NCBI GenBank assembly: GCA_043101635.1 | Contig: JBICIE010000223.1 | Location: 1-10,118, forward strand | Origin: CAYMJK01 sp043101635 | Lineage (GTDB): Bacteria; Planctomycetota; Phycisphaerae; Phycisphaerales; UBA1924 | Length of the DNA: 10,118 nt | Direction: 5' to 3' | Shown here: positions 1 to 6,538 of the stretch, piece after piece | Layout of the letters: the number at the start of each line of letters is the position of its first letter | Position numbering within the stretch: the first letter of the stretch is position 1 | Notes under the pieces: generated by a model | The model's input: only the letters and a program-made list of their open reading frames with translations | Database searches by the model: none | Told to the model about the DNA's origin: nothing | Position numbers and translations under genes: made by a program

Positions 1-1
1 T

Positions 2-118
2 CGCGTGACCGCCGGCATCCTGTCCTGGGTTCGTTTCACCCCGCCCGAGGACGCCTACTGGCGTGAACGCATGGCCGGCAGCGCGGGCGCCCGGCCAGCC
101 CCCGGAGAAGGCAGTTGA
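2..118 (+). CDS. C-terminal end of an unidentified protein (partial)
   Basis: An open frame enters from the left edge and stops at TGA 116-118, giving about 38 residues that begin RVTAGILSWVRFTPP and end PGEGS. The tail is rich in Gly, Ala and Pro and looks like a disordered C-terminus. No domain can be recognised from so short a piece. Its stop codon overlaps the TTG start of the next gene, so the two are probably translationally coupled and belong to one operon. By context it could be another secretion or adaptor component, but that is only a guess from position. Confidence 0.6.
   Translation, partial: RVTAGILSWVRFTPPEDAYWRERMAGSAGARPAPGEGS
104..111 (+). promoter_or_regulatory. Shine-Dalgarno for the GAF-HlyD gene
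   Basis: GGAGAAGG lies 7 nt (counted from GGAG) before the TTG at 115. It supports this rare start codon, which overlaps the upstream TGA by two bases. Confidence 0.6.
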
Positions 119-2061
119 TCGAGCTTTCGAAGATCCGCACACCCGCGTGGGAGCGTGTCGTCGCGGAGCTTTCCGCCGAGGCGCCGACCGATGAGTTGTT
201 CCTGGCCCGCCTGGCGGCGGTGCTCGGGCAGGTCAGCGCCGCCAGGCAGGCGGTGCTGTGGACCGTGCCGGCGGGATCGAGTGATGACGCCGAGCCGGCC
301 CCGGCGCGGGCGGTCATGGTGTGGCCTCCGGCCGCCGGAGAGGCCCAGAGCCAGGTCGAGTCGGGCGCAGAAGCGGGCGGCGCCGCGCGGCGGGCGGTCG
401 AGGCCGAGCACGTCCGGGTCTTCGGGCTCGATGGCAAGGACGATCCGTTCTATGGCGGAAGCGGGCAGAAGGGGTACATCATCGCGGCGCCCCCGCCGGT
501 CAGCGCGCCGGATCCGCTGGGGTCGCGCCCGGCCATCACGCTGCTGGTGGAGTCGCGCTCGCAGCAGGCGATGCAGACGACGCTGGCGCTGGTCGAGGTG
601 CTGGTGGGCTATGGCCGGCTGCACGGGGCCCGCCAGCAGCTTCGCCAGTCGCGGGCCGCCAGCGCAGCGCTCGATCTGGCCGGGCGCCTGATCGCCTCGA
701 TCAACAACGCCGAGGGGTTCAAGGGCGCCTGCCTGCAGATCGTCAACGACCTGTCGCGCCAGATCGGCGCTGACCGGACGGCGCTGGGCTGGGTGCGCGG
801 GATCGGCTCCAGCGGGAGCGTGAAGCTGGTGGCGATCAGCGACACCGAGCATCTCGACCGGCGCATGAAGATGGCCCAGTCGATCGAGGCGGCCATGGAC
901 GAGTGCCTCGATCAGGAGCAGCCGGTGCTGTACCCGGCGCCGGCGCCGGAGGATCCCGAGGGCGATGCGCTGCTGAGCGGCGCCATCACGCACGCCCACC
1001 GCGAACTGGCGGCGGGGGACGTTTCGCTGAAGATCGCCTCGCTGCCGCTGCGCGACGGCGACGACATCCTCGGCGTGGTGACGGTGGAGTCGGCAGGCGC
1101 CGGGCGCATCGACGGGCGCACGATGGAGCTGCTGCAGGCCACGCTGGACCTCGTGGCGCCGGTGCTGCGCATCCGGCGCAGCGATGACCGGCCGCTGCCG
1201 AAGCGGACGTGGGACAGCGCCCTGAAGGGCGCCGCCTGGCTGGTCGGCCCGCGCCACACCGTCTGGAAGCTGGTGGGGCTCGCGGCGCTGGCGCTGGCGC
1301 TGGTCGTGACGTTCGTGGAGGCGCCCTACCGCATTCAGGCGGAGGCGGAGCTGATCCCGCGCCAGGATCGCAAGGTGGTGGCGCCGCAGGAGGGCATCAT
1401 CATCGAGGTCCCGCCGGGCGTGTTCCCGGGCGCCGCGGTCAAGGAGGGCGACCTGCTGGCGCGGCTGGATACGTACGAGCTGGAACTTCGCGTGCTGGAA
1501 CTGCAGGAGCAGCTCAATCAGCGCGTTGCCGAGGCGGACGCCGCCCAGCAGGCCCAGAAGATCGCCGAGGCGGATCAGGCCCAGTTGCAGGCGGCGCAGC
1601 TGCGGGCCCGCATCGAGCTGCACCGCAAGCAGATCGCCGATGCGCAGATCCGCGCTCCCATCGCGGGCGCCATCGTCGCCGGCGACCTGCGCGACCGCGT
1701 CGGCGCCAAGACGGATCTGGGCGAAGCGCTTTACGAGATCGCCCAGCTCGATGACCTGGTCATCGTGGCCAGGATCCCGGACCGCGACATCGCGTACATC
1801 CGCGATGACGCCACCGGACAGCTCGCGATGCGCTCCCGGCCCGACCAGCGCATCGACTTCCGGATCGAGACGATCGTGCCGCTGGCCCAGGCCGAGCAGG
1901 GCGCCAACGTCTTCGAGGCCCGGGCCGAACTGGCCGAGACGCCCGAGTGGCTGCGCCCCGGCGCCGAGGGCCTGGCCAAGATCGACACCGGCGACCGGCG
2001 GCTGTACTGGATCCTCAAGCGCCGCATCGAGGACACGCTGCGCCTGTGGCTGTGGTGGTGA
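115..2061 (+). CDS. GAF-domain HlyD-family periplasmic adaptor (membrane fusion protein)
   Basis: A 648-residue protein with two halves. Residues about 1-380 have no signal peptide; roughly 175-350 resemble a GAF domain, ending in a typical strand-helix run (LPLRDGDDILGVVTVES). One clear transmembrane helix follows at about 386-403 (rich in LALALALVV). After it comes a HlyD-type adaptor: a lipoyl half-motif at about 420-445 (VVAPQEGIIIEV), a Gln/Ala/Glu-rich coiled-coil hairpin at about 454-512, the returning lipoyl half (IRAPIAGAIVAGD) and a beta-barrel region to the C-terminus. The topology implied is a cytoplasmic sensory part and a periplasmic adaptor part. HlyD proteins normally link an inner-membrane pump to an outer-membrane channel, with only a short N-terminal tail in the cytoplasm, so the large GAF-containing N-half is unusual. 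The first 170 residues are not recognised and may be a second, diverged GAF. TTG 115 is chosen for its Shine-Dalgarno and its overlap with the upstream stop. HlyD assignment is firm, GAF moderately so. Confidence 0.85.
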   Translation: MIELSKIRTPAWERVVAELSAEAPTDELFLARLAAVLGQVSAARQAVLWTVPAGSSDDAEPAPARAVMVWPPAAGEAQSQVESGAEAGGAARRAVEAEHVRVFGLDGKDDPFYGGSGQKGYIIAAPPPVSAPDPLGSRPAITLLVESRSQQAMQTTLALVEVLVGYGRLHGARQQLRQSRAASAALDLAGRLIASINNAEGFKGACLQIVNDLSRQIGADRTALGWVRGIGSSGSVKLVAISDTEHLDRRMKMAQSIEAAMDECLDQEQPVLYPAPAPEDPEGDALLSGAITHAHRELAAGDVSLKIASLPLRDGDDILGVVTVESAGAGRIDGRTMELLQATLDLVAPVLRIRRSDDRPLPKRTWDSALKGAAWLVGPRHTVWKLVGLAALALALVVTFVEAPYRIQAEAELIPRQDRKVVAPQEGIIIEVPPGVFPGAAVKEGDLLARLDTYELELRVLELQEQLNQRVAEADAAQQAQKIAEADQAQLQAAQLRARIELHRKQIADAQIRAPIAGAIVAGDLRDRVGAKTDLGEALYEIAQLDDLVIVARIPDRDIAYIRDDATGQLAMRSRPDQRIDFRIETIVPLAQAEQGANVFEARAELAETPEWLRPGAEGLAKIDTGDRRLYWILKRRIEDTLRLWLWW

Positions 2062-2219
2062 TGGAAATGGCAAATGGGCAGATGGCAAATGGCAAAGCAG
2101 GAGCCGGCGCGCTCTGGTCGCGACGCCGCGCCAGGATGAGCCTGATACCCCTGACCGCCTACCGCCGCTCAGCATTTGCCATTTGCCCCTTCGCCATTTG
2201 CTATTTGGATTTCCATGGC
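2056..2219 (+). repeat. Long imperfect inverted repeat with 7-nt-unit arms (element A)
   Basis: This element fills the gap between the HlyD-type gene and the M50 gene. The left arm (2061-2098) is made of ATGGCAA-like units. The right arm (2173-2216) is its imperfect reverse complement. Visible pairing: an outer 8-bp stem (2061-2068 with 2209-2216), an inner 13-bp perfect stem (2084-2096 with 2175-2187), a GAGC/GCTC extension (2101-2104 with 2167-2170), and a GC-rich sub-hairpin in the centre (2106-2111 with 2127-2132). The arms are A/T-richer than the surrounding genes. The outer stem includes the last base of the upstream stop codon and the first two bases of the downstream ATG. It could be a small mobile or repetitive element, an mRNA structure controlling translation, or both. 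Confidence 0.8.
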
Positions 2220-4422
2220 TGAGCGCCCCACATTCAGCCCGCTCTGGCACCGCGTTCGGGCGCTGAAGCCGCGCCTGCGCCCGCATGTGCAGATCACGCA
2301 CCAGCACTACCGGGGGCGCAGGTGGCACGTGGTGCACGATCCTTCCAGCAACCAGTTCTACCGGCTCAACCCGGTGGCCCACGAGTTCGTGTCCCTGCTG
2401 GACGGCCGGCGCACGGTCGAGGATGTCTGGCGCGACACCCTCACGCGCCACGGGGATGGCGCCCCCACCCAGACCGAGGCGGTCGAGCTGCTGCACCAGC
2501 TCTACAACGCCAACCTGCTGTCGCTCGATACCAGCCCGGAGACCGAGCAGCTCCTGCGCCGCGGGCGCGAGCGGCGCAAGCGCAAGATCCAGTCGCAGGC
2601 CATCGGCATCATGTACTTCCGGATCCGCCTGTTCAATCCGGACCGCATGCTCGCGGCGATCGAACCGGTCCTGCGCCCGATCATCAACCGCTGGGGCCTG
2701 CTGCTGTGGACCGGGCTGCTGGCCAGCGCCATCATCGCGCTGCTGGAGAGCGGCTGGGCCGACCTGACCGATCCGGAGACCTTCCAGACCGCCATCGCCC
2801 CCGCCAACTGGCCCTGGCTGATCGTGGTGTTCATCGTGGCCAAGGCGTTCCATGAGACCGGCCACGGCGTCATCTGCAAGCGCTTCGGCGGGCAGGTGCC
2901 CGAGTTCGGCATGATGCTGCTGGTGCTGTTCCCAGCGCCATACGTCGACGCCTCGAGCTGCTGGGCCCTGCCAAGCAAGTGGAAGCGGATCGCCGTGGGC
3001 GCCGGCGGCATGATCTTCGAGCTTGCCCTGGCCTCGATCGCCGCGCACATCTGGCTGGCGACCAAGGCCAGCGCCGGGCTGGCCCATCAGCTCTCGTACA
3101 ACATGATGCTGACCGCCAGCGTCACCACCATCCTGTTCAACGCCAACCCGCTCATGCGGTTCGACGGGTATTACATCCTCAGCGACCTGCTGGAGACCCC
3201 GAACCTGATGCAGCGGTCGATGAATCTGATCAAGTACCACTTCCAGAAGTGGTACTACCGGATCGAGAACGCCCGTCCCCCGACCGAGGTTCGCTCGGAG
3301 CAGGCGATCCTGCTGATCTACGGCTGGCTGGCGCTGGCGTACCGCATCTTCCTGTTCTTCTCGATCACGCTGTTCGTGATGGGCAAGGCGTTTGCCATCG
3401 GGCTGGTGCTGGCGCTGTGGACCGCCGGGGCCTGGTTCATCATCCCGCTGGGCAAGTGGACGCACTGGCTGGCGTCGAGCCCGCAGCTTGCCGACAAGCG
3501 CCGGCGCGCCATCGCCCTGAGCGTGCTCGGCGTCGCGGCGGGCGTCATCTTCCTCGGCGCCGTGCCGATGCCGGACCGCCGGAAGGCCGACGGCGTGATC
3601 GAGAGCCTCTCGCAGGCCGGCGTGTTCATCTCCACCCCGGGGTTCGTGGAGACCATCCACGCCGGCCCGGGCGAGATCGTCGGCGCCGGCGATCCGATCC
3701 TGACGCTGCGCAACCCGGAACTCCTGACGCTGCTGGAATCCGCCACCCACGCGCTGCAGGAGACCGAGGCCCGGGAGCGCCAACTGCTGGCAAGCCGCCC
3801 CGAAATGGCCTATCTGGCTCGCCAGCAGTACGAAGCGCTGCTGGAGCAGTACGAGTTCCTGCTGGAGCGGCGCGAAAAGCTCGTGGTGCGGGCGCCGGTG
3901 GCCGGCGTGATCGCCGGCGCCGATCCGCAGCGCCTGGCCGGCGCCTTCCTGCGAGAGGGCGACGCGGTCTGCGAAGTGGTCGATCCCGAACATGTGCGCG
4001 TCGCGGCGGTCGTCCCCCAGACGCAGGCGGACTGGGCCCCGCAGCTCAACGCCGAGCCGCGGACCATCGGCGTCGAGGTGCGTCTGGTGGGCCATCCGGC
4101 GGTCACGCACGCGGCCGAGCGCGTGGTGCTCCGCGAGGCGGGTGAGCGCACGCTCCCCCACGCCGCCCTCGGCTTTGCCGGCGGCGGGACGATCGCCACC
4201 GACGCACAGGACGAACAGGGACGCATCGCGGCCCGCCGCCACTTCGTCGTCGAGATCGAGCCGGACTTCGCCTACCAGCGCATCTCCGACGCAGTCGGGC
4301 GACCGTGGCGCCCGATGCCCGGCGAGCGCGTGAAGGTCCGCTTCAGCCTCGCCCCGAGGCCCCTGGCGTGGCAGTGGATCGACGCACTGCGCAAGCTGGT
4401 CCAGGGAAGGGTGGATCTGTGA
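2215..4422 (+). CDS. PqqD-like / M50 site-2 zinc metalloprotease / HlyD fusion protein
   Basis: A 735-residue polytopic membrane protein. Residues about 25-105 form a PqqD-like winged-helix module (HVVHDPSSNQFYRLNPVAHE followed by an LLDGRRTVEDV stretch), a fold known to bind peptide leaders. The membrane core holds the M50 zinc site: HETGH at 213-217 and the aspartate ligand D317 in NPLMRFDGYY. Hydrophobic segments are visible near 160-178, 200-220, 230-248, 258-283, 292-312, 363-385, 388-412 and 431-451. From about 455 a HlyD-like adaptor follows, with lipoyl halves near 468-500 and 555-590 around a short coiled coil (505-555). All three zinc ligands are present, so it is probably active. 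The family is usually annotated as putative peptide zinc metalloprotease (YydH-like). The start is ATG 2215, since the PqqD fold begins soon after; an in-frame ATG at 2176 lies inside the inverted repeat. No Shine-Dalgarno is visible. Confidence 0.87.
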   Translation: MAERPTFSPLWHRVRALKPRLRPHVQITHQHYRGRRWHVVHDPSSNQFYRLNPVAHEFVSLLDGRRTVEDVWRDTLTRHGDGAPTQTEAVELLHQLYNANLLSLDTSPETEQLLRRGRERRKRKIQSQAIGIMYFRIRLFNPDRMLAAIEPVLRPIINRWGLLLWTGLLASAIIALLESGWADLTDPETFQTAIAPANWPWLIVVFIVAKAFHETGHGVICKRFGGQVPEFGMMLLVLFPAPYVDASSCWALPSKWKRIAVGAGGMIFELALASIAAHIWLATKASAGLAHQLSYNMMLTASVTTILFNANPLMRFDGYYILSDLLETPNLMQRSMNLIKYHFQKWYYRIENARPPTEVRSEQAILLIYGWLALAYRIFLFFSITLFVMGKAFAIGLVLALWTAGAWFIIPLGKWTHWLASSPQLADKRRRAIALSVLGVAAGVIFLGAVPMPDRRKADGVIESLSQAGVFISTPGFVETIHAGPGEIVGAGDPILTLRNPELLTLLESATHALQETEARERQLLASRPEMAYLARQQYEALLEQYEFLLERREKLVVRAPVAGVIAGADPQRLAGAFLREGDAVCEVVDPEHVRVAAVVPQTQADWAPQLNAEPRTIGVEVRLVGHPAVTHAAERVVLREAGERTLPHAALGFAGGGTIATDAQDEQGRIAARRHFVVEIEPDFAYQRISDAVGRPWRPMPGERVKVRFSLAPRPLAWQWIDALRKLVQGRVDL

Positions 4423-4424
4423 AC

Positions 4425-4528
4425 GAGCAAGAGAACAGAGAGCAGAGAATGGAGAATGGAGCGCAGCGCAGAGCGCCGGGCGCCTCCTCGCATCTCTGCT
4501 CCCTGCTCTCTGTTCTCTCTTCTCTCCT
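4425..4528 (+). repeat. Long imperfect inverted repeat with 7-nt-unit arms (element B)
   Basis: This element occupies the gap between the M50 gene and the SecA-like gene. The left arm is purine-only for long stretches and reads as heptads (GAGAACA, GAGAGCA, GAGAATG, GAGAATG). The right arm is the pyrimidine complement. The best stem is 16 bp perfect: 4430-4445 with 4503-4518. The centre (about 4461-4484) is GC-rich and self-complementary around GCGCC/GGCGC. Its layout and orientation match the element at 2056-2219, though the base sequence differs. It begins 2 nt after the upstream TGA and ends 15 nt before the downstream ATG. Confidence 0.8.
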
Positions 4529-4543
4529 GTGCCCGCCAACCAC

Positions 4544-6535
4544 ATGACCCAGGCCCTCACCCGTTACGACACGCTCTTCGAGAGCCTCCGCAGCCGCCGG
4601 CGACGGCCGGTGAACCTGGAGGGTCTGGACCGCTGGGTCGGGCTGGCGGGGACCAAGGCCGTCGGCGCGCGCACGCCGCGGAGCGTCCTGCTGCGCCAGG
4701 CGCGCCGGGCCGACGCCCTGACGCCGCCGATCCGCGCCTATTCCGAGGCCGCGCTCGACGAAGCGGTCCGCGAGATGCGCGAGCTGTTCATCCGCAACCG
4801 CCAGGACCAGCAGGCGGTGCTGCGCGCGCTCGCCCTGGTACGGGAAGTGGCCCGGCGCGAGACCGGCGAGGAGCCCTTCGTCGTGCAGCTCACCGCCGCG
4901 CTGGCGATGTGGAACGGGCGCATCGTCGAGATGCTCACCGGCGAGGGCAAGACCCTCACCGGCTCGCTCGCCGCGACGCTCATCGCCTGGCGCCGCCGGC
5001 GCCTGCACATCTTCACCGTCAACGACTACCTGGCCCGGCGCGACGCCGCCAGCCGCCTGGCCACCTACCGGCGCTGCGGCCTGACGGTCGGCGCCATCCA
5101 GCATGAGCAGGAGCCCGCCGAGCGGGCCGGGATCTACAGCCGCTCGATCGTTTACGGCACGCCCAAGCAGATCACCGCCGACTGGCTCCGCGACCAGATT
5201 CGCATGGGGCGCATGGGCACCGCCTGGGCTGGCCGCCAGTTCATGGCCTCCGTCGGCGAGGCGGCAGCCGCGTCCGGCGGCGTCGCTCCACTCGTGCCCG
5301 GGCTGCGGGCGGCCCTGGTTGATGAGGCCGACGCGGTGCTCATCGACGAGGGCGTCGTCCCGCTGATCATCGCCCGGGCCCGGCGCGAAGATGAGATGTC
5401 GGCCGTCTACCTCGACGCCGCTCGCATCGCCTCCAGGCTCGATGAGGGGCCCGACTACACCATCGATCATCTGCGCCGCAAGGCCGAGCTGCGCCGGCGC
5501 GGCCGGCACCGGGCCGAGTCGATGTTCGCGCAGCTCGCCGATCCGATCTGGCGGGCCAGCCGCCGGGCCGATGAGTTGATCCGCCAGGCCCTGGTCGCCC
5601 GCCACTGCTACCTGCGCGGCCGGCAGTACCAGGTCGTCGACGGGCGCGTGGTGATCGTCGATGAGTACACCGGCCGCTTCCTCGCCGATCGCTCCTGGGA
5701 GCACGGCCTGCACCAGGCGGTGGAGGCCAAGGAGGGTGTCGAGGTCACCGCCGACCGCGAGACCCTGGCCCGCATGAGCTTCCAGCGGTTCTTCCGCAGC
5801 TACCCGTTCCTGTGCGGCATGACCGGCACCGCCGCGGACGCCCGCGTCGAGATGGAGGCCGTCTACAGCCGGCCGGTCGCGGTCATCCCGACCAATCGCC
5901 CGATGATCCGCGAGCAGTGGCCGACGCGGATCTTCCGGTCGGCCGAGAGCAAGTACGCCGCGATCATCGAATCGATCCAGACCCAGCACGCCCAGAACCG
6001 GCCGGTGCTGGTCGGCACCCGCTCCATCGAGGTCTCGGAACTGCTCAGCGAGCGGCTGACGGCCCGCGCGCTGGAGCACCGGGTACTCAACGCCAACTTC
6101 GACAAGGAAGAGGCCGACCTGATCTCCGGCGCCGGCGCCGCCGGCGCGATCACGGTCGCCACGAACATGGCCGGCCGCGGCACCGACATCAAGCTCGATG
6201 ATGACGCCCGGCGAGCCGGCGGGCTGCACGTCATTCTCTCCGAGATGCACTCCGCCAAGCGAGTGGACCGCCAGTTCATCGGACGGGCCGGCCGCCAGGG
6301 CGATCCGGGCTCGGCCCAGATTTTCGTCAGCCTCGATGATGAACTCGTGCGTCTGCACGCGCCGCAACTGGCCGACGCCCTGCGCCGGCAGCGCGGCGCC
6401 GAGGAGCTGCGCATCACCGGCCCGGCCCGGGCCGTCTTCCGCACCGCCCAGCGTCGCGCCGAAGCCCGGGCCCGGCGCGATCGCGCCGCCGTGCAGCGCC
6501 AGGACGACTGGGTCGAGAAGCGCCTGCCCGGCTGA
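4544..6535 (+). CDS. SecA-like ATPase lacking the C-terminal scaffold and wing domains
   Basis: A 663-residue SecA paralogue. Motifs in order: Walker A GEGKT (133-137), TVNDYLARRD (158-167), Walker B DEAD (260-263, in ALVDEADAVLIDEG), a preprotein-crosslinking region around 285-370, VDEYTGRF followed by GLHQAVEAKEGVEV, MTGTA (426-430), PTNRPMIR, NMAGRGTDIKL (MAGRGTD at 542-548) and GRAGRQGDPGS (580-590). All ATPase motifs look intact. After NBD2 the protein ends with an AQRRAEARARRDRAA stretch, matching the first turns of the SecA scaffold helix, then stops. About 240 residues present in E. coli SecA (901 aa) are absent, including the two-helix finger, the helical wing and the zinc-binding tail. 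It therefore cannot be the housekeeping SecA and probably drives the transport of the neighbouring genes. ATG 4544 is preferred; an in-frame GTG at 4529 would add five residues and touch the inverted repeat. No Shine-Dalgarno is visible. Confidence 0.88.
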   Translation: MTQALTRYDTLFESLRSRRRRPVNLEGLDRWVGLAGTKAVGARTPRSVLLRQARRADALTPPIRAYSEAALDEAVREMRELFIRNRQDQQAVLRALALVREVARRETGEEPFVVQLTAALAMWNGRIVEMLTGEGKTLTGSLAATLIAWRRRRLHIFTVNDYLARRDAASRLATYRRCGLTVGAIQHEQEPAERAGIYSRSIVYGTPKQITADWLRDQIRMGRMGTAWAGRQFMASVGEAAAASGGVAPLVPGLRAALVDEADAVLIDEGVVPLIIARARREDEMSAVYLDAARIASRLDEGPDYTIDHLRRKAELRRRGRHRAESMFAQLADPIWRASRRADELIRQALVARHCYLRGRQYQVVDGRVVIVDEYTGRFLADRSWEHGLHQAVEAKEGVEVTADRETLARMSFQRFFRSYPFLCGMTGTAADARVEMEAVYSRPVAVIPTNRPMIREQWPTRIFRSAESKYAAIIESIQTQHAQNRPVLVGTRSIEVSELLSERLTARALEHRVLNANFDKEEADLISGAGAAGAITVATNMAGRGTDIKLDDDARRAGGLHVILSEMHSAKRVDRQFIGRAGRQGDPGSAQIFVSLDDELVRLHAPQLADALRRQRGAEELRITGPARAVFRTAQRRAEARARRDRAAVQRQDDWVEKRLPG

Positions 6536-6538
6536 GCC

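Noticed and set aside
2056..2219. The first inverted repeat as an intrinsic terminator
   Set aside because: It is about 160 nt long, has no T-tract, and its right arm includes the next start codon.
55..4560. A 1501-codon open frame on the minus strand running across the HlyD-type and M50 genes and both inverted repeats
   Set aside because: It is antisense to two well-supported genes whose GC-rich third positions suppress stops on the other strand. Its translation is low-complexity (Arg, Gln, Gly, Asp, His) with no domain.
4343..6367. A 674-codon minus-strand frame opposite the SecA-like gene
   Set aside because: Same codon-bias shadow. The + strand carries an uninterrupted set of SecA motifs in the right order.
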